From: Cerioporus squamosus
Taxonomy: Eukaryota > Basidiomycota > Agaricomycetes > Polyporales > Polyporaceae
Direction: 5' to 3'
Length of the DNA: 25,768 nucleotides
Assembly: GCA_022592435.1 (NCBI GenBank)
Contig: JABYQS010000388.1
Span: 1-25,768 of the forward strand
This document shows positions 8,901 to 16,207 of the stretch, in pieces. Positions within the stretch are counted from its first letter, which is position 1. Each line of letters begins with the position of its first letter. The translations under genes and the position numbers were made by a program. The notes under the pieces are model-generated. The model was not told the origin of the DNA. It did no database searches and saw nothing but the letters and a program-made list of their open reading frames with translations.

Positions 8901-10985
8901 CTACTTGACCTAGAAGCAAGGAACAAAGCAATTAGTATAATGTGGATGAAAGATTACCTCAACCTGTCTGCGTCGCGCCCCAGGTGGGCTGCGGTCGCGG
9001 ACGTGATTCTTGCCCGAGCGGCCACTGCAGACTCACGTAGTCTTGATAGAGACGTCCGTGTAAACTTGTTCCTGCAGACGTGGCGTGTTAATATGGCATC
9101 GTCAACGATACTTCCGTCATACTTACTCGAAATGTTGAGGGCTGCAAACAAGTTTTCCGTTAGGTTTGACGCGCTTGACCCTAGTGAAGAGCTCAAGGAT
9201 GCTCTTCCATTTTGGCACCACTTCGCTCTCTCTGATGACTCCCGGGTTATTGTCTCGAAATCGGTCAGGTGTTTGCTGGCTGCGCATGGTGTCCGGGAGG
9301 TGAACCACGCTTGCCGTGCGGCTGCGAGGCTCCATAGCATCGGTGAACCGGGAGCGCATCGCCCCGCCGCGTGCTGCGACTGCCCTGAATGTGTCAGTGA
9401 TCGGTTGGAGGGATGTGATAACCCTCACCGTTGTGCGATGGCTGCGCGGCGAATGCTGGATATGCTGTGCCCGAGATGGGCATCGACTCTCCCTAGACCC
9501 TCTGATGGTCTGAGCCTAACGGCGCGAAGAATGACGGTAAATGTGGACAGGGCAAGCCGTAACCAGAGGGTCCTGTTTGACCCGTCCATCAAAGCGAGGC
9601 TCCCCATTGCGTGCCACTTCCGAGCCTTTGGAGAGGCGACTGAGAGAGACGTGTCTGTCGTCCGCAGGCCGCCCCGAGGCATTGTTGTGCCTGGTGAAGA
9701 TATTGAGGTGTTCACAGATGGATCCTGTGATAAAAATGGTTCTGCAGCTGCGTCCGCCGCCGGTGCGGCGTGGTTCGGGCCTGGGGATGCGCGGAACACG
9801 TCCTCTCTTGTTCCTGGAACGTTGCAAAGCAACCAAACGGCTGAACTGTTTGCTGTCAGCCTTGCTGTAAACGCAGTCCCGCCGTTTGTCCCGCTGCATA
9901 TTGTCACGGACTCAAAGTATGTATTTCAAGGACTCACGATATATTGCCGCCGCTGGGAGGCAAAGGGTTGGATTGATGTAGAGAACGCGTCCCTAGTACG
10001 GGATGTTCTAGCACGCCTGCGTGCAAGATGTGCGCCGACGTCGTTACGATGGGTCAAAGGGCACTCCGATAACCAGGGCAATGATGGCGCTGATGCCCTT
10101 GCAAAAGAGGCGGTGCGTGCCAAAAGAGTTACTGTCCTGCCGCCACCGCCGCTGAAGTTTGTGGCAACGGGGGCTGAGCTGATCGCAGTCTCGCAAAAAC
10201 TAGCGTATAAGTCTGTGAGGAAGGCAGGGCCCAGGTTCTACAGAGAGACTACCGTTAGAAACCTACGTCTTGCCAAGAATGCGACAGGTGATATGGAAGG
10301 AGGGGGACTGAACGACGCAGCCTTATGGTGTTGCATATGGAAACTGGACTCTGATCGCCCAGTGAGAGTGTTCTGGTGGAAACTAATGCACGGAGCGCAC
10401 CGTGTTGGGTCATACTGGACCCATATTACCGGGTATACTGAGCGTGCCCTCTGTGGGTTCTGTGGTGCCCTCGAGTCCATGGAACATATTCTCTGGACGT
10501 GTGGAAGCCCCTGGAGGCTTGCGCTGTGGGCTGAAGTTACTGAGCTCCTTGCAAAAAGGGGAGTCGATACAGACTCACTTGAGTTCAGGCATATCCTTGC
10601 CCTTGGGCTCCTTGGCCTAAAAAAAGGAGGTGCTGAGGCGTCGCGCGTGGATAATAGACTTGCACGAATCGTCCTGTCAGAAATGATATACCTCTCCTGG
10701 ATACTTAGGTGCGAGTGGACGATTGGAAGGGAGGGTAACGTGACTCGTATGTTTACTGTCCCGGAGGTGCTCAATAAGTGGTACTGGAGGTTAAACAAAA
10801 GGCTAAGAACAGATGTTCTCGTCGCCCGAAGGGCTAAAAAGAAGGGTACTCCCCTTATGGACCTTGTCCTCGAGACGTGGCGGGGCTTACTTTCCTGTGA
10901 AGGCGATGAGCCGGAAGACTGGGTGTCTCTCTCAGAGGTTTTAGTGGGTAGGTCCGGCGGTGCGGCTCGACGTGGTGTCGGGTAG
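5967..10985 (+). CDS. LINE ORF2: endonuclease, reverse transcriptase, RNase H
   Basis: This polyprotein nicks target DNA and copies element RNA onto it. Counted from an arbitrary TTG at 5967 it has 1672 residues with no stop. The AP-like endonuclease spans about 58-310: LNMNG (N64), LQETH (E103), GDFN, SRLDR and TDH near its end. The reverse transcriptase lies at about 600-850: LDQEKAYDRI, RQGDP, and FADD at 798-801. RNase H lies at about 1245-1385: TDGS (D1251), AEL, TDSK, and GHSDNQGNDGAD. A C-x2-C-x7-H-x4-C finger lies at 1496-1512. The true start is unclear: the first in-frame ATG (6159) would remove the catalytic Asn. All catalytic residues I can see are intact, so the copy may be active. 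Confidence 0.93.
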   Translation: MPRDNRAENGSSPVPARCVASAPCPRGVPAGSRAGPAPVSPSASRLSVPSSLRSRGALRIASLNMNGAHTRSLRPDGNSSQDKWMLINQLMRQNRIAILALQETHYSQAQADTLNQLFAGIMKVHVSPDPDSPLAARGVAFALNLRIVKDDMVVLRVLVPGRALSLSLTRRRGTKLTIINAYAPNIMADNASFWRGLAGTADEPGWCQPDVLLGDFNVVENAINRAPARVDPDNAVLALRSLLTKLRLIDGWRERNGTARTFSYVQCSSGSQSRLDRVYVSSSVLRMAHSWDIASSGIPTDHCLVRVDIADYNEPEKGPGRWRLPSFLLSDKKFLDDAQRLGLLAAECQYPDRPDRWPYVDQWRLHDFKDQILHAARTRAKQLTSKLDRRITAIKADIVSVLNHGSLSQEDRECEAALMRDEEARLARRRYQSVRDSVMMRDRIDGETISPYWINLNKYAAFQDPIYELQWPGAHDALPSYTRDSRSMAGIAAGFYDSLQPDPDLVTGEHDAAVRDILTLDLPVLLPPQIGALQADIQWGEVERALLCSAPRKAPGVDGLPAEFWLKLHKTYLLKTKRGKPAFNAVSFLMAAFNNVVHAGVAPQSDFAKGWVCPIYKLKGDPRQARSYRPITILNTDYKLLAKTLAARLAVVAPSLIHEDQVGFVPGRRIFDHTRLAQVMINYAELCEDEGALVALDQEKAYDRINHSYLWAVLQRMRFPPIFISTIQKLYEHAESLVLVNGMASPTYKITRGVRQGDPVSCLLFDLAIEPLAIALRAAPLRGFTIPGVRTRILTALFADDTTVYLNAHDSYSTLLIVLNRWCAASRARFNVDKTELLPIGPKEYRDKVAATRCLHDGDVPIPLDVRIVPDGMAIRLLGAWVGNDICQKSVWAPMLRKVEENLLNWSKRKPTLKGKRLVVGLEVGSRTQYLARVQGMPKVVEASFLKIVRMFLWGQAAAHLPVALKILYEAVENGGLALLDLEARNKAISIMWMKDYLNLSASRPRWAAVADVILARAATADSRSLDRDVRVNLFLQTWRVNMASSTILPSYLLEMLRAANKFSVRFDALDPSEELKDALPFWHHFALSDDSRVIVSKSVRCLLAAHGVREVNHACRAAARLHSIGEPGAHRPAACCDCPECVSDRLEGCDNPHRCAMAARRMLDMLCPRWASTLPRPSDGLSLTARRMTVNVDRASRNQRVLFDPSIKARLPIACHFRAFGEATERDVSVVRRPPRGIVVPGEDIEVFTDGSCDKNGSAAASAAGAAWFGPGDARNTSSLVPGTLQSNQTAELFAVSLAVNAVPPFVPLHIVTDSKYVFQGLTIYCRRWEAKGWIDVENASLVRDVLARLRARCAPTSLRWVKGHSDNQGNDGADALAKEAVRAKRVTVLPPPPLKFVATGAELIAVSQKLAYKSVRKAGPRFYRETTVRNLRLAKNATGDMEGGGLNDAALWCCIWKLDSDRPVRVFWWKLMHGAHRVGSYWTHITGYTERALCGFCGALESMEHILWTCGSPWRLALWAEVTELLAKRGVDTDSLEFRHILALGLLGLKKGGAEASRVDNRLARIVLSEMIYLSWILRCEWTIGREGNVTRMFTVPEVLNKWYWRLNKRLRTDVLVARRAKKKGTPLMDLVLETWRGLLSCEGDEPEDWVSLSEVLVGRSGGAARRGVG

Positions 10986-11112
10986 ATGCCGGGAGTCCCA
11001 CACTGTAACCGAAGTGCGTAAAGCATTTCCTCTGGGTGCCTGGAAATACCGATAGACCCTGCTACGCTCTGCTGATTGCGCGAATGTTGCTATGCTACAG
11101 AGTATGCACCTC
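10986..11112 (+). other. LINE 3' UTR
   Basis: A short 127-nt segment lies between the ORF2 stop and the A run. It is presumably the region recognised by the reverse transcriptase at initiation. I see no strong hairpin in it. Confidence 0.7.

Positions 11113-11140
<28 letters not shown>
11113..11140 (+). repeat. Poly(A) tail of the LINE, 28 A
   Basis: Twenty-eight uninterrupted A residues end the element and abut the 3' target-site copy. An undecayed homopolymer suggests a young insertion. No AATAAA-like signal is seen just upstream. Confidence 0.95.
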
Positions 11141-11143
<3 letters not shown>

Positions 11144-11151
11144 TCTCTCAT
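11141..11151 (+). repeat. Target-site duplication, 3' copy
   Basis: GCTTCTCTCAT is an exact copy of 801-811 and follows the A run directly. Beyond it the sequences differ (CGTTGC here, GAAAAA at 812), as expected of host DNA against element 5' end. Confidence 0.75.
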
Positions 11152-11167
11152 CGTTGCTTCGCTGTCA

Positions 11168-11193
11168 CTATACGGCGTAACTATACGGCGTAA
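11168..11193 (+). repeat. 13-bp perfect tandem duplication
   Basis: CTATACGGCGTAA occurs twice head to tail with no mismatch, about 17 bp after the 3' target-site copy. No gene overlaps it. Confidence 0.85.
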
Positions 11194-11525
11194 TACCGAC
11201 CTGCTGCGAGACCACCCCATACGAACCGTCCTGTTGGCCGCGGAGGACGAGAATTATAATTGATCCGCACACCGGGCCTCGAGCATCCTGAAAACTACTC
11301 CGATGCCAGGGATGGGCGACATACCGGTATTTGTCCTGTGGTGTTTGCGAGCGTCTACGCACTAACCACCACCGGTATCTCCGTCTCCGAGTACGGCGAT
11401 AAACCCGTCACAAAATCAAACTTCGTTTCAATCCCAAGTAGACTGCACGATATCCGAGCCCTTGCCTAGTGAAGCCTACATGAACCAATCTAGGTGTAAA
11501 CCTAGGAATGATACCGGGGTAAGTA

Positions 11526-11682
11526 CGCAGCCATGCTCTACGAAGCGACGCTCACGAAGAGCGTAGAGATGGAAAAAATTGTTATGGTGGCAGACAGACC
11601 AAGAGTAGTCTGAATCGAGTTTCGCGGGCAGTACTCAGTCGAGCTGACTACCTCCCACGAGCCGCGAATTGCACTCAAGGAC
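11526..11682 (+). repeat. Diverged dispersed repeat, right copy
   Basis: It matches 20-189 in the same orientation through the words CTCACGAAGAGCG, GGAAAAAATT, AGACAGACCAAGAG and GAGCCGCGAATT. With the LINE removed, the two copies would lie roughly 1.2 kb apart, so they predate the insertion. The parent family was not recognised. Confidence 0.55.
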
Positions 11683-12494
11683 GTCGCACCGCAGGGCCAC
11701 TACCTCCAGCCTCCTCTCGTGCGCCGCCCCGCCAAGGCGCAAAGCCTGCGGGCACCATATAGAGGAAACAAAGTATCCTCCCAGCACCGCCGACGCAGAG
11801 AAGGAGGAGGATGGTCCGGCGCGATGCGGCCGCCCGGTCCCCAGACGCATTTCAAAGCCGCAAGGTATCGACAGCTGCGACGGCGTCTGCAGCTGCCCTC
11901 GCCCAGCGGACGCCCCTGCCTGGGGTCATCGAGGTGCCAGACCAAACCAACCGACGGCAAGAGCCATCTGCCAGCATACAGCATCTGACACATACCACGG
12001 CTATATCGCTGGTTGCGTCTGGCGGGTGACTGCACGTCGCAGTTTACACCCGGGTCCCTCTGGAACCGATGCGAGGGGCTGTGACAGTCGAACGCCAGCG
12101 TGAAACGAACGAAGTCCGGTCGCCACCCCGGGGACTGGAATACTCAGACCTTGGCCCGCTCACGAGGATGGATGCGCGGGGGCGTCCTGTGCGGCGTGAG
12201 CCTCGCGGCCTTTGACCTGTCTGCAGACTGGAGGCTGCAGACAGCACCCATAAGGGTTCCGTCTGGCAACGGTTACAGCATGGAGAAGAAAAAGGAGAGG
12301 AGAGGAGGTCGACGAGCCTCCTCATGCTCGGCAAACGCCGTTCGACCCGCGGTCCGTCTGGTCCGTCCCCGCCGACGCGTCTCTCCGAGGATTTCGGCCT
12401 GCACCCAGCTCTCTTCTGGCCACTCCGCAGCTGTCTCTGGTAGCTGTAGCTGGGCGACCGAATCCTACCCTCCTCATCCTCGCCTCGTCTCTGA
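11683..12494 (+). other. Intergenic region upstream of IMP2
   Basis: I find no supported gene here. The open frames on both strands are Arg/Ser-rich shadows of GC-rich DNA, and two of them run into IMP2 exons out of frame. The last few hundred bases must contain the IMP2 promoter and 5' UTR. A perfect inverted repeat lies at 12217-12244. Confidence 0.5.
12217..12244. repeat. Perfect 10-bp inverted repeat, 8-nt loop
   Basis: CTGTCTGCAG and CTGCAGACAG are exact reverse complements around an 8-base spacer, about 250 bp before the IMP2 start codon. It could form a hairpin in a long 5' UTR or bind a dimeric factor; neither is shown. Confidence 0.6.
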
Positions 12495-13416
12495 ATGCAA
12501 GCCTTCCGCATTGTACGCCTACCATGGACGCGACTCCGCCAGTCCAGCCGTGACTTCATCACCAAACGGCCCACAATCCACTGGATGCTCTCCGCGCTCG
12601 TCTGGCTGCCTCTCGGGTTCTTCGTGACGGACTGCATCGTGAACGTCAAGTCCATCAGAGGGCGGAGCATGCAGGTGCGCACCTCGTACAGTCCCCGGGA
12701 GGCCGGTAGCATGACGGACGCACCACGGTAGCTAGCCTACGCTTAACCCGGACGACTCGCAGTGGAGGGACGTCGTGCTGTTCGACAGGTTCTCCGTCCG
12801 GATCCTGCACAAGTACAACCGCGGGGACATTGTCGCGCTCAAGTGCGTTTCCGCACGCTGACCAGCTGTCCTACTGTCCTGCATGGGCGCAGCGTCACCT
12901 GTACCTGTTGAGTGCTGACTTGCAGGCGCGACAGGTCGCCGGTAGACTCGAAGCTAGTCGTAAAGCGCATCATCGCGCTGGAGGGAGATGTCGTACGTCC
13001 GCTGTTCTCGATGTCCACGTCCTGTCGTTGAGCGGCAGCAGGTTAGAACACTTCCCCCATATCCGGACGCCGAAGTCCGCATACCGCCCGGGCACGCATG
13101 GGTAGAAGGTACGTCTCCTCGCCTATCTACCAACACGTCTGCTAAATGGTGCGTCTGAACGCTAGGTGACGAGCCCTTCCGCACGGAGGACAGCAACCGC
13201 TTCGGTCCAATACCCCTCGGACTCATAGAGTCCAAACTGTCCTACATCATCTGGCCACTGGGTCGTATGGGTCCTCTTGGCCAGCCTGTCATCGCGCGGT
13301 CCGACGCAAAACGCGGCAGTCCAGATTGGCGCAAGAGTCAGGCTGATCTCGAGCGAGAAAAGTGGCGAAATTCGCGTGTTACGCTCGCGCCCTCATCTTC
13401 ACTATCGTCATCATAG
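12495..13416 (+). CDS. IMP2: Mitochondrial inner membrane protease subunit 2
   Basis: Imp2 is a signal-peptidase-I-like Ser/Lys protease. It works with Imp1 on the intermembrane-space face of the inner mitochondrial membrane and removes sorting signals. Exons 12495-12674, 12736-12842, 12926-12992, 13042-13108 and 13166-13416 join in frame to 223 residues. One hydrophobic anchor follows TKRPTIHW (about 29-50). The nucleophile is Ser58 in GRSMQPTLNP, split by intron 1 after Gln60. The general-base Lys is K109 in VVKRIIALEGD. Conserved PPGHAWVEGD and EDSNRFGPIPLGLIESK follow. All four introns are GT-AG (61, 83, 49 and 57 nt). The Ser-rich C-terminal tail extends past the usual end. Convergent with the KCH1-like gene. 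Confidence 0.93.
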
Positions 13417-13888
13417 ACCTTCTGCCGCCCAATCTGAGGGGCTCTTCCTCAAAGCGCAACGCTTAGACGGAGATGGAGATTGAGGATGTCCTGACCTGAT
13501 GAGTTGGCAGGCACGATTGCTACAGTCCGTGGAGGGAATTATATGATGTACAGCGTGCTTCACTACTAATATATAATAAGATGCGAGCGAAGGACGACCT
13601 TATGAACAAGCAAGCTGAGGCCACGGGAGATGAGAGAGAAGAAACGTGGGACAGGTATGCGGAGCGGAGAGTCTGAAAGGAAGACACGCGGTTACGGAGA
13701 GGATGAACCTCACGGTGAGTCGGAGGGAGATGCGAATGGAGCAGGGGGGCGGGGGGCAGGGGGCGGGGGGCGGGGGGCGATGCAAGCGAATGGAAGATGC
13801 GAAAGGAAGTGCGACAACGACAGTGATGCGACGACGTACATGCGGACGTGGAAAGGAACGAACTCAAGTAGGTGGTGCGATAGTACAA
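13417..13888. other. Convergent 3' region of IMP2 and KCH1-like
   Basis: The 470 bp between the two stop codons should hold both 3' UTRs. An AT-rich patch around 13560-13585 (TACTAATATATAATAAG) is a plausible polyadenylation region for IMP2. A purine-rich stretch with five long G runs follows. Open frames here are low in complexity and not credible genes. Confidence 0.5.
13744..13777 (+). other. G-quadruplex-type sequence, five G runs
   Basis: Runs of 6, 6, 5, 6 and 6 G are separated by only one or two bases (C, CA, C, C). This greatly exceeds the usual G3-N1-7 pattern. It lies in the shared 3' region, G-rich on the IMP2 strand and C-rich on the KCH1 strand. Confidence 0.85.
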
Positions 13889-15839
13889 CTACATAGCATG
13901 GCCGGCACTGTAGCCGTATCCGTCGCTGCCCCCGCTCTGTCTCTGGTACCCATACGGGTCATGCGCTTGCCCGTACCCCAGCGACTGCTGTGCACCAGGA
14001 GAGTATGGGTTGGGGTGGTACTCCTCCTGGTGGTACATCGCCTGCTGCCCTTGCTGTTGTCCATAGGGCGCCGTGCTCGCCGACCGGTAGTCGGGCGCAG
14101 TGCTGGCGGAGCGATAGTCGGGCGCAGTGCTCATGGAGCGGTAATCCGGCGCGGTGCTCGTTGAGCGGTAGTCCGGCGCGGTGCTCATGGAGCGGTAGTC
14201 AGGCGCAGCGCTGCCTGATCGATAGTCGGGCGCGGTGCTTCCCGACCGGTAGTCGAGTCCAGTGTTCCCAGCCCGATACGGGTCATAAGAATCGTACCCG
14301 CCGTAGGCGCTATGCTGGCTTTGCTGCTCGTCTTGTGCGAATGGAGCAGCCGCCGCAGCCAGGTGCAACTGGCTCGCGTGGTCGTCGTCATAGACCTGGT
14401 TTGCTTGGTCGGGGAGCGTGCCGATGGAGCCGTTGTACTGATGGTAGCCGTTCGCGTAGGCGGGCATCGGCGGGTAGTCCATCGGCGGGTAATCCGCGGC
14501 GTACTCGGACTTGTAGTCGTTGTAGTAGTCCGTGCTGTTTGTCCCCCCGTAGGTACTGGGCGGGATACGGGTACGCATGGAAGAGGCGTCGTCGAAGTCG
14601 TCGTCGACGGAAAGGTTCGGGAGGGTAGGCTGGGGAAGAGGCTTCGCGATGAACTCGCCCTTCTTGTTCTTGAGGTGAGAGAAGTCGCCAGCCGCTTCCT
14701 TCTTGGCCAAAGCAGCAGCCTTTGCAAGACGCTGCTTGTTCCTGCGCTTGATAATCTCTGCAATACGCTGGACAGGATTGAGAACAAGCCGGGGAGTCAA
14801 AGTACAAAGGCGCGTACCTTGTCAACCTTATGGCAGCAGTATTCCTTGAGGTTACCCTGGATATGGCAAAGCAGAGGAATATAGGCGATCCCAGCGATGA
14901 TGAGCATGAGCAGGGAGAAAGCAAAGACGACGACAGTGAAGGCCGTCGACACCGTGAGGGCGGAGGTGACGAGGTCGCCGTCGAAGTACTTGCTGATCTG
15001 CCACCAATCTCCATCGTCCTCCTTGGAGAGATAAAACGCGTACAGGGTCAACGCGTTGATAGACTGACGAGGACCGTCGGCGAAGAGGAGCCGCTTCCAG
15101 CCTGTGGCACTGGTGAGCTTCAAGCAGCATGCCCGATGCTTGTGAACACTTACTCTTGAAGGTGAAGAAGACGAAGAACGCAAAGTCGTCCATCCGCTTC
15201 GTGGAGGCGGCGATGTGGTTGAAGAAGCAGAAATGGTCGTATGACCCTGAGAAAGAAGGATGAGCGCAGGGAAGCAGCCCGATGGGGGGTATTCTTACGG
15301 AGGGAGTAGTAGTTGTTAGCCATGACATTCGTGAATGCATACGAAATGTCACGGCTCTGGATGATCTTCTTCGCTTTGTATGCCTCGTACGCAAGCAGCA
15401 GGAAGGAGAAGATGACGCATCCGAAGAAGAGCCAACGGCCGATATTGAAGGGGATGTAGACGCAACCGTTGGACTGGTTCTGGGGACAACTGTTGAAGAT
15501 AGCGTTTGACCACGATGTTGTCGTGAGCATGGTCACCGCAGTGAAGATATCGGAGACATAGACGAGGAACGAGATGAGCACGCCGACGTAGAGCCATAGG
15601 TACCTGATTGGTGGTTGTCAACATCGCCCATGCGCAACGACAGATATCACGCGTCACCGTTGTCGAAGGGGGTACTCACTTCATCCGCATGCCGCATCCC
15701 GGGTCCCTGAATTCGCGAGTGTCGACAAAGTCGAACTGCACCCCGAGCGGTCAGCCAACGTGAGGACCGGGCACGCTGCGGAGGAGCGCACCTTGTGGTC
15801 GGGGACGACCTCTCGCTTCCAGTGTGCACCTTTACACAT
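13889..15839 (-). CDS. KCH1: Kch1-type fungal low-affinity potassium transporter
   Basis: Kch1/Prm6 proteins are fungal plasma-membrane proteins that carry low-affinity K+ influx and support calcium signalling in yeast. Exons, in transcript order: 15839-15792, 15735-15680, 15603-15299, 15246-15154, 15101-14818 and 14767-13889. They give 554 residues with five GT-AG introns (56, 76, 52, 52, 50 nt). The N-terminus reads MCKGAHWKREVVPDHKFDF. Hydrophobic segments lie near 36-60 (LYVGVLISFLVYVSDIF), 84-105, 155-167 and 215-245. The family block WKRLLFADGPRQSINALTLY and the block IPLLCHIQGNLKEYCCHKVDK are present. From residue 263 a polar cytoplasmic tail follows, with seven 9-residue DYRS repeats at about 434-495. 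Divergent from DRG1. KCH1 is assigned by family, not by proven orthology. Confidence 0.88.
14068..14263 (-). repeat. 27-bp coding minisatellite, about seven units
   Basis: Each unit encodes DYRS followed by variable residue-S-T/A-A-P, read on the minus strand inside the last exon of the KCH1-like gene. Units differ at a few synonymous and replacement sites, so the array is not brand new. The length is a multiple of three, so unit number can change without breaking the frame. Confidence 0.9.
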
Positions 15840-16207
15840 GAGAGCTCACAGATTCGCGTAGTTTCGTGGTTGTTGTTGGTTCAAAGGAGGGGATTGCGAC
15901 GTGGGGGCGGCCTCGATGTGGAAGCAGCGCCCTGGCCAGCCAAGTCGCAGGGAACAAGGAGCGGCTGTCAAGGAATGACCGGAGGCGAACCTGGGCGGAG
16001 AACGGAGACGGCGCTGGCTGTGCGCAGAGGGCGGTGTCTGGGACGAGGACAGGCGGGGAGGAGGGGGGAGGGGGGAGGGCGCAGAGTCGTGCAAGACCGG
16101 CGTTGCGAAGAGCAAGAGCAGTCGCAGGGCCCGTTGCGCCCGCCGCCGACCACAAATAGCCACCGCTCGCAGGCGCCCGTCATCACTATTCTTCACTCGC
16201 AGCCACA
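15840..16207. promoter_or_regulatory. Divergent promoter of KCH1-like and DRG1
   Basis: Only 368 bp separate the two start codons, so both promoters must lie here or in the first introns. A purine run at 16053-16079 (GG, GGGG, GG, GGGGGG, GGGGGG, GGG with A or C between) is G-rich on the DRG1 strand. No TATA box is obvious. The open frames in this interval are low-complexity shadows. Confidence 0.65.

Larger units (their letters stand above)
812..11140 (+). mobile_element. Long non-LTR retrotransposon (LINE) with EN, RT and RNase H
   Basis: The element is bounded by an 11-bp direct repeat and ends in 28 A residues. It carries a long leader, a gag-like ORF1 with a CCHC knuckle, and an uninterrupted ORF2 with an APE-type endonuclease, reverse transcriptase, RNase H and terminal CCHC finger. 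EN-RT-RNase H order with a poly(A) end fits Tad1-like or related RNase H-bearing fungal LINE clades; the clade is an inference. The open ORF2, perfect tail and exact target-site duplication suggest a recent insertion. At 10.3 kb it is longer than a typical LINE. Part of the 2-kb leader could be an older inserted or transduced piece. Three intron-like segments lie in ORF1. Confidence 0.85.

Noticed and set aside
10238..11026. 262-codon minus-strand frame
   Set aside because: It is a shadow of the ORF2 C-terminal region, which has the CCHC finger in the plus frame.
801..11151. LTR retrotransposon interpretation
   Set aside because: ORF2 has an APE-type endonuclease ahead of the RT and the element ends in poly(A) without LTRs; no integrase or aspartic protease motif was found. 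The diverged flanking repeats are too different and lie outside the target-site duplication.
12044..12712. Minus-strand 222-codon frame and plus-strand 175-codon frame
   Set aside because: Both overlap the first IMP2 exon in the wrong frame or strand; the IMP2 protein is clear.
13520..13896. Several open frames rich in Pro/Ser or Gly/Arg
   Set aside because: They come from the G-run tract and its flanks between two stop codons and have no conserved content.
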